Source: JBCBWG01 sp038523925
Lineage (GTDB): Bacteria; Pseudomonadota; Alphaproteobacteria; Rhizobiales; Hyphomicrobiaceae
Assembly: GCA_038523925.1 (NCBI GenBank)
Contig: JBCBIY010000002.1
Coordinates: forward strand, 310,001-374,000
Length of the DNA stretch: 64,000 nucleotides
Direction: 5' to 3'
Position numbers and translations under genes: made by a program. Positions 14,121-22,281 of the stretch are shown piece after piece. The notes below the pieces were generated by a model, which was not told where the DNA came from, ran no database searches, and saw nothing but the letters and a program-made list of their open reading frames with translations. The stretch's first letter is position 1, and the number at the start of each line of letters is the position of its first letter.

Positions 14121-17069
14121 CTACTGGCCAAGCCGCTGCAGTAGCGAAGGCACGTGGACCTGATCGGCTTTGTAGTTTCCGGTGAGCGCGTACATCGCGA
14201 TGTTGACACCGGTCCGGAAGGCCCACTCGCGTTGGCGTTCGCCGCCCGGCACAACGGGAAACAGCGGGCGGTTATCCGGGTCCAGCGCCCAGGCAGACGC
14301 AAAGTCGTTTGCCGTGATCAGGATCGAGCTCACGCCATCAGCGCGGCGCGCCTGGCGCGAGGCCTGGCCACCGTTTGCAGCCGCAGGCGCAGTCGCCTCA
14401 ACCCAAAGCTCGCCACCGTCCCAGCGGCCTGGAAACGTGCTGATCAGGTAGAACGACTTTGTCAGCACATGACCTTCGGGCACGGGTTCGAGCCGCGGAA
14501 TATCGAGTTTCGCGAGCACGCGCTGCAGCGGAGACTGGCGGTTGCCGGACTGTTGGGCAAAGCCGAGCGGCATCCCCTGCCCGTGATCGCGGGTGTCGAA
14601 GATGATCATGCCGCCGCGCTTCATATAGGCGTCGATTTTTGCCCGGGCAGGTTCTGAAAGCTCTTTGGTTTGCTCCGATACCGGCCAGTACAGGATCGGG
14701 AAGAACGAGATCTCATCGGATTCGATCGTGACGCCGAATGGCGGGCCAGGCTCAATCGCCGTGCGCGCCGTGAGGACTTTGACGAGGCCTTCGAGCCCCG
14801 CCTTGCTCGTCGCATCGAGCCCGGCATCACCCGTGAGGACATAGCCGAACGTGACTTTGCTGGTGGCTGCAAGCGCCGTGCGCGGGTCGAACTTTGCGCC
14901 ATCCGCCGGCTTTGGCGCCGTGGCGCTCGCCGCGCCGGCCTCGGGCGTCGCGGACGATTGCGCCGAGGCAGGCGATGCGCCGCCGATCATCAACCCTGCC
15001 ACAAGCGCAAGCCCGATCGCGGCGGCAACGGCAGAGGCCGTTGCGGCCGGTGCGCGGCGCGGACGCCAGTTCGATTGAAGCAGCATGATCGCAATCACAT
15101 CGAGGAACAGGAGCAAAAGTGCGGCACCGAGCAGCCAGGGCTTGATGTCCGTGCGCGTCTCGCCACCATAGGCCGCGGACTGTGCGCCGGAGGGCAGCGA
15201 TGGCAACGCCGCGAGCACCGTATCACGGTTGATGACGTTGAGCGCGCGTTGCGTTGTCCCGCCGCGATAGTAGCCGGGCGGGTGTTTGAGCTGCGGCTTG
15301 AGCGTCTCAAAGGCTGAGACGGACACGCTCTCTGCTGTCGGCGGCGGCGCTGCGAGTGCGCCGTACCCGTCGAGCACGCGGATGGGCGCAAGGACGGCAT
15401 CGTCGTCAGCCGCGCCCGTTGCCGTCGTGCCGGTTGCCGAAGCGGCCGTTTCCGTGCCGCCGCTCTCATTGCCGACCTGGAGCTGGTTGGCGCCGAGCGT
15501 CGCAATCCGGCGCAGCATTTCGACGAACAGACCCGAGAGCGGCAGGTTCGACCAATCGGAGTTCGCCGTGATGTGGAACAGCACGATGTGGCCGTTGCCT
15601 TCGCGGCGCGCGGTCACCAGCGGTGTGCCATCGGCGAGCCGCGCCCAAACGAGCGTGTCGGCATCCATCGACGCCGGCTCGGCGAGCACCTGCCGCCTGA
15701 CGCGGACATCTTCCGGCACCGGTAATCCGGCGAACAAGCTGTTCTCGGCGAAGGGCGAGAGGGCCTGCGGCGTTGACCACGAGAGCGCGCCGCCAAGCGC
15801 GCGGCCGCCCTCGCGCAACACGACCGGCAAGAGGCTGTCGCCGCCACGCTCAAGGCGCTGACCGGCAAACCGCACCAACACACCGCCGCGGCGGACCCAA
15901 GTTGCAACGCGTTCCTCGGACGCTTCGGCCAGCCGGCCGATGTCGGCGAGCATGAGCACGGTCGCGTTCTGTTTTAAGATCAGGTCGATGCCCGCCGTCG
16001 CATCGGGGGCTGCGGGGCTGATGACCTCGGAAAACGGCGTCAGCGCGCGGCGGATATAATAGAGCGGCCCGAGCAGCGGCTGCGATTGCTCCTGACTTGC
16101 GCCGGACATCAATCCGACGCGGTTCCAGCGCGTGCGCGCATCGAGCAGTTGCACGGCGCCGGCAGAGCGCTCGCCGGAGATCGCGACGCGGCTGACCTGA
16201 TTGCGCAATTCAAGCGGAAGATCGAACGTTGCGGTGACTTCGCGCTGGCCAACGTTAAATTTAAACCGAGCTTCGCTGAGGCGTTCGCCCCGCTGAGAGA
16301 GCGCGTGGACGAGGCCTTCCTCGACGCCACCGCCTGCACGCACAATCCGCGCGACGAGCCCACCATCTTCGCCAAGGGCTGCGTGGACGCCGAGGGCTGC
16401 GTTGTCTGACGGTGCGATCACCGTGAGCCCGCCGCTTGCAACCTCAGCAAGGCCCGAGGCGAAGCCGGACGCCGCGCCATGATCAATGCCATCGCTCAAC
16501 CAGACGACGGCGGCATCGGATTGGCCTTGAAGGGCTGTGCGGAGCCGCTCGAGCGCGGCGGGCCGATCGGGCGCGTAGGGTTGTGGTGCTAAGGCGGCTG
16601 CGCGACGGCGCGCGTCGGCCGGCGCGATCGGTGTCAGCGTGGTCTTAGTCGCCTCAGGCGCAGTCGCGAGGATGACGACCGGGCGTTGCGCGCTCTCTGC
16701 TGTCCCGATCGTCCGCTCAAGCGCCGCCTGCCGCTCGCCCCACTTCGCGCCGGAACTCCAGCCGTTGTCGACGACGATGGCGACCGGGCCCGCCCCGCCG
16801 ATTGAGACCGCGCGGTCCGGATTGAGCACCGGCTCGGCGAGCGCGAAGATGACGGCGGCCGCGGCCAGCATCCGGATAAGCATCAGCCACCAGGGCGTCG
16901 TGTCGGGTGTCTTTTCCTTGTTCTCGAGCCCGACGAGAATGCGCGTTGCAGGAAAGCGGATCTGGCGCGGGCGCGGCGGCGTCGTTCGCAGCAGCCAATA
17001 GATCACCGGCAGCGCGAGCAGCGCACCGAGCAGCAAGGGGCTTAGAAAACTGAGTGCGCCGAACGTCAT
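14121..17069 (-). CDS. BatA-N / DUF4159 membrane protein
   Basis: A 982-residue membrane protein. The N terminus (LSFLSPLLLGALLALPVIYW) is the BatA N-terminal helix, followed by a second helix near residue 65. A VWA-like segment carries VAIVVDNGWSSGAKWG and AVVWLSDGIDHGA. A central amidotransferase-like region and two further helices (near residues 645 and 685) precede the C-terminal DUF4159 domain, recognisable in FFPILYWPVSEQTKELS and GGMIIFDTRDHG. The ATG overlaps the stop of the DUF58 gene by 4 bases (ATGA), so translation is coupled. The length is usual for alphaproteobacterial DUF4159 proteins. The biochemical role is not established; the operon context points to envelope quality control with a MoxR chaperone. 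Confidence 0.88.
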   Translation of the reverse strand: MTFGALSFLSPLLLGALLALPVIYWLLRTTPPRPRQIRFPATRILVGLENKEKTPDTTPWWLMLIRMLAAAAVIFALAEPVLNPDRAVSIGGAGPVAIVVDNGWSSGAKWGERQAALERTIGTAESAQRPVVILATAPEATKTTLTPIAPADARRRAAALAPQPYAPDRPAALERLRTALQGQSDAAVVWLSDGIDHGAASGFASGLAEVASGGLTVIAPSDNAALGVHAALGEDGGLVARIVRAGGGVEEGLVHALSQRGERLSEARFKFNVGQREVTATFDLPLELRNQVSRVAISGERSAGAVQLLDARTRWNRVGLMSGASQEQSQPLLGPLYYIRRALTPFSEVISPAAPDATAGIDLILKQNATVLMLADIGRLAEASEERVATWVRRGGVLVRFAGQRLERGGDSLLPVVLREGGRALGGALSWSTPQALSPFAENSLFAGLPVPEDVRVRRQVLAEPASMDADTLVWARLADGTPLVTARREGNGHIVLFHITANSDWSNLPLSGLFVEMLRRIATLGANQLQVGNESGGTETAASATGTTATGAADDDAVLAPIRVLDGYGALAAPPPTAESVSVSAFETLKPQLKHPPGYYRGGTTQRALNVINRDTVLAALPSLPSGAQSAAYGGETRTDIKPWLLGAALLLLFLDVIAIMLLQSNWRPRRAPAATASAVAAAIGLALVAGLMIGGASPASAQSSATPEAGAASATAPKPADGAKFDPRTALAATSKVTFGYVLTGDAGLDATSKAGLEGLVKVLTARTAIEPGPPFGVTIESDEISFFPILYWPVSEQTKELSEPARAKIDAYMKRGGMIIFDTRDHGQGMPLGFAQQSGNRQSPLQRVLAKLDIPRLEPVPEGHVLTKSFYLISTFPGRWDGGELWVEATAPAAANGGQASRQARRADGVSSILITANDFASAWALDPDNRPLFPVVPGGERQREWAFRTGVNIAMYALTGNYKADQVHVPSLLQRLGQ

Positions 17070-18028
17070 GCGCCGCCTCCCGCCGCCAACCCATCTGACG
17101 CCTGCAGCCGCATGATGAGTGACAGGAGCGGTTCGGTTGGTGCGCGGTCAGTGTGGTGGACGGTGAACGACCAGCCGGCGCGGCGGGCAATCTCTTGCAG
17201 CGCGCCGCGGTGCGCGTGGAGCTTCGCCTGATAAGCTTCGCGGAGCGTCTCGGTCCGGTCCGCAACCCAGCGCGTTTCACCCGCCATGCCAACGAACTCT
17301 GCGCGGCCGTCGTAGGGCAACACCTCTTCAGCCGGATCGAGCACCTGGATGAGATGGCCGCTTACGCCGTTGGCTGCGAGGGCTCTGATCCGCGCGCCGG
17401 TCTCTTCGATGGGTGCCAGAAAATCACTAATCAGAAGCGCGCCGGAGAAGCGGCCAAGCGGTTCGGCCGGCGGCAGCTCTGCGTTTAGGATGGCGCCGGT
17501 CGCATTGGTCGACACGGTCTCTGCGAGGCGGCGCGTTGCCGAGCGGCTCGCAGTTGGCCGGCTGAGCCCCAGCAGTGCAACGCGTTCGCCGGCTTTCACG
17601 AGCATCTCGGCGGCTGCCAGCATCAGCACAACGGCACGGTCGCGCTTCGTCGTCTCGGACAGGTGGCTGCGAAAGTTCATCGTCTCCGACAGATTGAGCC
17701 AGAGCCAGAACGTATGCGCCGCCTCCCACTCGCGCTCGCGAATAAAGAGATGGTCTGAACTCGCAGACCGCCGCCAATCGATGGTCGCTGCGTCATCGTT
17801 GGTGCCGTACTGTCGGAACTGCCAAAAGGTTTCGCCCGGGCCGACGCGGCGTCGACCGTGAATGCCGTGCGCGATGGTGCTTGAGACCTTCATCGCCTCA
17901 ATGAGAAGCGCTGGCAGGCGCGCGGCAAGCGACTGGGCCTCCCCCTCGCGGTAGGCCAGATCCGACTCGGTGAGTCCGCTGGCGGGCGCGCGCGCGGCGC
18001 CGCCGAACCCGAATGACCGAGCGACCAT
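17066..18028 (-). CDS. DUF58 domain-containing protein
   Basis: A 320-residue soluble protein of the DUF58 family, the usual partner of MoxR AAA ATPases. The diagnostic block lies around residues 65-105: GRRRVGPGETFWQFRQY, then ATIDWRRSASSDHLFIRERE. The later portion has a VWA-like fold with MLAAAEMLVKAGERVALL. The start at 18028 is preferred because a GGAG spans the end of the preceding moxR gene, eight bases upstream, and because moxR stops only five bases before. The stop overlaps the start of the DUF4159 gene. The protein probably binds a client or bridges the ATPase to the membrane proteins encoded downstream (inference from operon order). Confidence 0.9.
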   Translation of the reverse strand: MVARSFGFGGAARAPASGLTESDLAYREGEAQSLAARLPALLIEAMKVSSTIAHGIHGRRRVGPGETFWQFRQYGTNDDAATIDWRRSASSDHLFIREREWEAAHTFWLWLNLSETMNFRSHLSETTKRDRAVVLMLAAAEMLVKAGERVALLGLSRPTASRSATRRLAETVSTNATGAILNAELPPAEPLGRFSGALLISDFLAPIEETGARIRALAANGVSGHLIQVLDPAEEVLPYDGRAEFVGMAGETRWVADRTETLREAYQAKLHAHRGALQEIARRAGWSFTVHHTDRAPTEPLLSLIMRLQASDGLAAGGGA

Positions 18029-18033
18029 GCGGC

Positions 18034-19041
18034 TTACTCCACCGCCTGGAGGAGCGATGTAATCACGTCGTCGATGGTTTTGCCTTCCGCGCGCGCCGTG
18101 AAGTTCAGCGCCATGCGGTGTTTGAGGACTGGGCCGCCAAGTGCAAGCACGTCGTCGATCGACGGCGCGAGGCGGTTGTCGAGGAGGGCGCGCGCGCGGA
18201 CGGCAAGCATCAGCGCCTGGCTGGCGCGCGGTCCGGGACCCCACGCAACGTGCTCATTAGCTTCTGGCGCTCCGTCGCTTCCGGGCCGCGCTGACCGCAC
18301 AAGTTTCAGAATGGCATCGACGACGCTGTCGGGCACCGGCATCTGGCGAATAAGCGCCTGTGTTGCCATGAGCGACGGGCCGGACAGGATCGGCTCGATC
18401 GCCTGGCTCTCGGTCCCGGTCGTCGCAAACAGCATGCGCCGTTCGGCTTCCGCATCCGGATAGGTAACGTCGATCTGAAGGATGAACCGGTCGAGCTGGG
18501 CTTCGGGGAGCGGATAGGTGCCTTCCTGTTCAAGCGGGTTCTGCGTCGCAAGCACATGGAACGGTGCCGGCACATCATAGCGCTGGCCCGCGACCGTGAC
18601 GTGCCGCTCCTGCATCGCTTGCAACAGCGCCGACTGCGTCTTCGGGCTTGCGCGGTTGATCTCGTCGGCCATCAGAAGCTGCGTGAAGATCGGGCCTTTG
18701 AGGAACCGGAACTCGCGTTTGGCGCCGGTCTCGCCCTCATGTTCTTCGAGGACCTCCGCGCCGATGATGTCCGACGGCATGAGGTCAGGCGTAAACTGGA
18801 TGCGCTTTGCGTCGATGCCGAGCACTGTGCCGAGTGTCTCCACCAGCAGCGTCTTCGCGAGACCCGGCACGCCGACCAGCAGACCGTGGCCGCCCGCGAG
18901 CACCGTGATCAACGCCTGCTCGATGACGGTTTCCTGCCCGAAGATGACGCGGCCGGCGGCTTGCTTGACCCGCGCGAGCTGTTCGCCCGCTTGCTCGATC
19001 TCGCCGACGATCGCGTCGTTGGGCTCTGTGACTGTGCTCAT
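18034..19041 (-). CDS. MoxR-family AAA+ ATPase
   Basis: A 335-residue AAA+ chaperone. Walker A is GVPGLAKTLLVE near residue 58, Walker B is LLMADEINRASPKTQ near residue 120, sensor 1 is ATQNPLEQEGTYPLPEAQLDRF, and the C-terminal lid includes the GPGPRASQAL motif that marks the MoxR group. It is the first gene of the operon moxR, DUF58, DUF4159, VWA-like. MoxR proteins remodel or help assemble client protein complexes and metal centres with VWA partners. A promoter candidate lies at 19136-19163. Length and motif order are normal. Confidence 0.93.
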   Translation of the reverse strand: MSTVTEPNDAIVGEIEQAGEQLARVKQAAGRVIFGQETVIEQALITVLAGGHGLLVGVPGLAKTLLVETLGTVLGIDAKRIQFTPDLMPSDIIGAEVLEEHEGETGAKREFRFLKGPIFTQLLMADEINRASPKTQSALLQAMQERHVTVAGQRYDVPAPFHVLATQNPLEQEGTYPLPEAQLDRFILQIDVTYPDAEAERRMLFATTGTESQAIEPILSGPSLMATQALIRQMPVPDSVVDAILKLVRSARPGSDGAPEANEHVAWGPGPRASQALMLAVRARALLDNRLAPSIDDVLALGGPVLKHRMALNFTARAEGKTIDDVITSLLQAVE

Positions 19042-19135
19042 GAAATGCCTACACTCTGGCTCGGGTGCCGATGGAAAGCGGCTTGGTGTGAAGTCCCGCG
19101 CGCGATTTTGCGCGGCCGCATTGACACGCCGTTGC

Positions 19136-19163
19136 AGTGTAAAGTGCGGCTGCAGGCGGTCAA
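19136..19163 (-). promoter_or_regulatory. Candidate promoter of the moxR operon
   Basis: On the minus strand TTGACC (19158-19163) is separated by 16 bases from TACACT (19136-19141), a good match to a housekeeping promoter. The moxR start lies about 95 bases downstream. The only other gene near is the divergent DUF1285 gene. Confidence 0.45.
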
Positions 19164-19276
19164 ATTACCAACGTGTTAGCCTCCGGCGTCGGGAAATGGC
19201 GGTCGGATCAACCCTTTGGCCGGGCGCTTGGCGCCAAGTGTGACGAGCCGAAACCATCGGAGAAGATTGGGTGGAC

Positions 19277-19885
19277 ATGACGACAGCGGATCACCGCATT
19301 GCCGGGCTCGACGAGCTTATGAAGGCCGCCGCTGGCGACAAGCTCCCGCCGGTTGAGAGCTGGAACCCGGAACACTGCGGCGACATCGGAATGGAGATCC
19401 GGGCCGACGGCACTTGGTTTTACCAAGGCTCACCGATCGGCCGGCAGAAGCTCGTAAAGCTATTCTCGCGGATCCTGCGGCGCGAGGCGGACGGCAGCCA
19501 CGTGCTGGTCACGCCCGTCGAAAAGGTCTCGGTTGCTGTCGCTGACGCGCCGTTTCGCGCCGTCGAGATGGAGGTGCGCAACCCGGGGCCCGATCAGACG
19601 CTCGTTTTCAGAACCAACGTTGATGACGTCGTCGCCGTCGGACCCGACCATCCGCTATCGTTCGCAGAAGAAGCCGTTTCAGGCGGCTTGAAGCCTTACG
19701 TTCGCGTCAGGGGCGGGCTCGATGCGCTGGTCGTGCGCGCGCTCTACTACGATCTGGCGGAGATGGCAGCACCGCGCGACGGCCCTGAAGCCGACAACGA
19801 CAACGGCAACGTCGAAGGGCTTGGCGTTTGGAGCGGCGGCATTTGGTGGCCACTCAAACCCGATGCGGCGCCGACCGGCAGTTAG
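19277..19885 (+). CDS. DUF1285 domain-containing protein
   Basis: A 202-residue protein of the DUF1285 family, found throughout alphaproteobacteria. Recognisable features are PPVESWNPEHCGDIGMEIRADGTWFYQGSPIGR near the N terminus, KLFSRILRREADGSHVLVTP and the closing GVWSGGIWWPL. The fold is known from structural genomics to be two small domains; the function is unknown. It starts at an ATG at 19277 or a GTG at 19271 (GGAG at 19258-19261 suits either). It is divergent from the moxR operon, as in many relatives, which suggests shared regulation with that envelope operon. Usg lies convergently 26 bases beyond its stop. Confidence 0.9.
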   Translation: MTTADHRIAGLDELMKAAAGDKLPPVESWNPEHCGDIGMEIRADGTWFYQGSPIGRQKLVKLFSRILRREADGSHVLVTPVEKVSVAVADAPFRAVEMEVRNPGPDQTLVFRTNVDDVVAVGPDHPLSFAEEAVSGGLKPYVRVRGGLDALVVRALYYDLAEMAAPRDGPEADNDNGNVEGLGVWSGGIWWPLKPDAAPTGS

Positions 19886-19911
19886 CTCAGTTCAGGGCCA
19901 CTCTGCGCGCT

Positions 19912-20190
19912 TTAGTTGAGATGGTATTGGCCGTCGATGATCGCTATTTCCGCTGGGGCGATCAGCCCCTTGTGTGCGACCCGCACCTGAAACAATTTGC
20001 CGTCCAGGTTTTCTGTCCAGAAGTCGAGAAAACTTTTGAGCTTTGGAAAGCGCGGATGCTGGTCGTAATCCTGCCAAACGTACGTTTGCAAAAGCGACGG
20101 ATGGTCGGGCAAGCGGTAAAGGATCTCGGCGGTCGTCAAACTAAATCCGGCAAGCTGCTCGATAAAACCCTTATCGGTTCGTCCAGTCAT
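19912..20190 (-). CDS. usg: Usg family protein
   Basis: A 92-residue protein that matches the Usg family, named after a small gene upstream of trpF in Caulobacter. The conserved core is plain: GFSLTTAEILYRLPDHPSLL, then TYVWQDYDQHPRFPKL, FLDFWTENLDG and VRVAHKGLIAP. The family is restricted to alphaproteobacteria and has no assigned activity. The ATG has GGGAG 11 bases upstream. It lies 148 bases downstream of the mscS-like gene on the same strand; an AT-rich stretch with TTGACC at 20250-20255 could be a separate weak promoter. Here it is not beside trpF. Confidence 0.9.
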   Translation of the reverse strand: MTGRTDKGFIEQLAGFSLTTAEILYRLPDHPSLLQTYVWQDYDQHPRFPKLKSFLDFWTENLDGKLFQVRVAHKGLIAPAEIAIIDGQYHLN

Positions 20191-20338
20191 TCTGCAAAGG
20201 CTCCCTGTTGGTGACCTGTGCTATGAAAGGCTAGTCGCCGAAACTTAAGGGTCAAGCACTGAAATGCATCAGTTTACGCATATTTGATTAGCAGTTTAAT
20301 CGGTAGCAATCGCCCTTAGCGAGTGCCAGCGCCAGCCT

Positions 20339-21328
20339 TTAAGCCGCCTCCACATCTTCACGTTGTTTCTTGTTTCGGCGATCTGTCTCGTTTGACGCTG
20401 ACCGCGCGGGCTTGGGCGCCTTTCCGTCAGCCGGCGCCGGCCAGCCTTCGCGCTGGCGCGTCCGGTCACCGTCGAACTCCTCCGTCTGGTCATGGAACAA
20501 CACCACATTTGTCGGATACGGCATATCGATCCCCGCGTCGTCGAGGGCCTTATAGGTCGCCTCGATCACACGGCCGCGCGTGTTGATGACCGATGCGCGG
20601 TCCGAACTTGTCCACCATCGCAGCCGGATATTGTTCGACGAATCAGCAATGGCTACGGCAAACGCTTCAGGTTTCGGATCAGCCAGAACGCCGTCCACGC
20701 CTGACGCGGTTTCAACCATGATCTGGCGCGCCCTGGCCCAATCGTCATTGCAACCGACACCGATATCGTACTCCGACCGGATTTCATCGAAGGCCGTAAT
20801 GACGACGACGCTGTCGGTATAAATGTCGGCATTTGGGATTACGACTCGGCGGCCGTCGTAGGTCTTTATCAGCGTCGCCCGCGTCTCGATCTTTTCAACG
20901 CGGCCCGTGTGTCCGCTCGAGACGATCTCATCTCCGACCCGGAATGGCTGCCGCAGCAGAATAAGAATGCCGGCCAGCATATTCTGGAGGATGTCCTTGA
21001 AGGCAAAACCAATCGCGACGGAGCTGACGCCAAATCCCGCGAGGAGATCAGCCGGCGTGACCGATGGCGAAATGATCGTGATGGCAAACATCACGCCAGC
21101 GATGACGACCGTCCATCGCGCCAGCGAGCCCGCAACCCGACCTAAGCTTTCGCGGTCGGCTCGATCAGCCGCCCGTCGGATCATGCGGGCCGCGAGGATG
21201 GCAAGCCCGATGGAGATGGCGATCACGACGATCCCGAGCAGCAGGTTCGGCAACAGCGTGAAGAAGCCGTCCAGCCAAGCGTCGATCTTGTCGAAGAAAT
21301 TGCCAGTGTCAGCGTCGACGGCGTCCAT
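20339..21328 (-). CDS. Small-conductance mechanosensitive channel, MscS family
   Basis: A 329-residue inner-membrane channel. Helices occupy about residues 18-42, 62-82 and 88-110; the pore-lining TM3 reads LLAGFGVSSVAIGFAFKDILQNMLAGILILL, here given only as the region around residues 92-122, with the alternating Gly/Ala pattern of MscS. The beta domain follows with PFRVGDEIVSSGHTGRVEKI and VVIPNADIYTDSV. The C-terminal tail is basic and hydrophilic. It presumably releases solutes on hypo-osmotic shock. GGGAG precedes the ATG. The neighbouring usg gene lies downstream on the same strand. Confidence 0.93.
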   Translation of the reverse strand: MDAVDADTGNFFDKIDAWLDGFFTLLPNLLLGIVVIAISIGLAILAARMIRRAADRADRESLGRVAGSLARWTVVIAGVMFAITIISPSVTPADLLAGFGVSSVAIGFAFKDILQNMLAGILILLRQPFRVGDEIVSSGHTGRVEKIETRATLIKTYDGRRVVIPNADIYTDSVVVITAFDEIRSEYDIGVGCNDDWARARQIMVETASGVDGVLADPKPEAFAVAIADSSNNIRLRWWTSSDRASVINTRGRVIEATYKALDDAGIDMPYPTNVVLFHDQTEEFDGDRTRQREGWPAPADGKAPKPARSASNETDRRNKKQREDVEAA

Positions 21329-21477
21329 GCGGGGCTCCCTGTCCAGTCTCAGTCCAAGAACGGCGATCAGGGTGCGTTGGTTCCAATTGTTGGGACGCCA
21401 GGGCGCGGTCGGAGCTGGTCAATGCCCGGCCACGCGCCTGTCTTGTTGCTGGCTGAATCTCTCGCGATGTCACAGCC

Positions 21478-22281
21478 ATGACCACAACGTCCAAGCCAAC
21501 AGCTGAGACAGCAACGACTACGCCCACGCCGCAGAAGCGGAAGCCGAAGAGGACACGCGTTGCACAGGTTGCAGGCGGGTTTGCCGCCGCCGGGCTTATC
21601 TGGTGCGCGGCCTGGATCGCCGTCATCGGATACCTGGAAAGCCGCGCCCGCTGGGACGGAGCAGCGGCCCCGCGGGCGTGGGTCGAAGCGGCGAAGGCGA
21701 CGGACCGGCTCGATGTTCCAGGCCATCGCGTCGCCTATTGGGGCAAGCCTGACGCGCGCTACTCGCGCTATGCCACGCGGTCGGCCCGCAAGCCCGTCGC
21801 GATCGTCGTCCACTTCACCTACGCAAAGCCCGTCCGGTCGCTCGTCGAGTACGGCCACATGCGCGACTATGGCCGCGGCGGCGCCTCGTTCGGCTACCAC
21901 TTCTATGTTGGGCGTGAGGGCCGGATCGTGCAGGGCGCGCCCCTGTCGCGGCGCACGAACCACATCAAGTTTCACCGGCATCCGAACCGGACGGCGACGG
22001 CCCGACACCTTTGGTCAGGCAATACCATTGCCGTGTCGCTGGTCGGCGGCTGCGATCCGCTGCTGCGGCCGGATTGGCGGCGGTTCGGGTGCAGCGGCGA
22101 GTTCGCAACGCGTGAACAGCTCGATGCCGGGTTCGCGGTGATCAAAGCGCTGCAAGACCGGTTCGGCATTGCGTGTCGCGAAGTCTACGGTCATGGCGAC
22201 TTGCAGACGGACCGCAAGTCGTTTGAAGGCCGCGCGCTCACGCGAAAAGCGCGCGCCTCATGCGGGCCGGAGAGCAGCTAG
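21478..22281 (+). CDS. N-acetylmuramoyl-L-alanine amidase (Amidase_2 fold), membrane anchored
   Basis: A 267-residue protein with a short basic cytoplasmic N terminus (KRKPKRTRV), one signal-anchor helix (about residues 32-52) and a periplasmic amidase_2/PGRP domain. Zinc ligands fit the first His in AIVVHFTYAKP, a His in SRRTNHIKFH or nearby, and the His of YGHGDLQTDRKSFEG. The domain cleaves the lactyl-amide bond between MurNAc and the stem peptide. It lies divergently from the mscS-like gene. Its stop codon overlaps that of the convergent L,D-transpeptidase gene, so two peptidoglycan enzymes sit tail to tail. Confidence 0.85.
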   Translation: MTTTSKPTAETATTTPTPQKRKPKRTRVAQVAGGFAAAGLIWCAAWIAVIGYLESRARWDGAAAPRAWVEAAKATDRLDVPGHRVAYWGKPDARYSRYATRSARKPVAIVVHFTYAKPVRSLVEYGHMRDYGRGGASFGYHFYVGREGRIVQGAPLSRRTNHIKFHRHPNRTATARHLWSGNTIAVSLVGGCDPLLRPDWRRFGCSGEFATREQLDAGFAVIKALQDRFGIACREVYGHGDLQTDRKSFEGRALTRKARASCGPESS

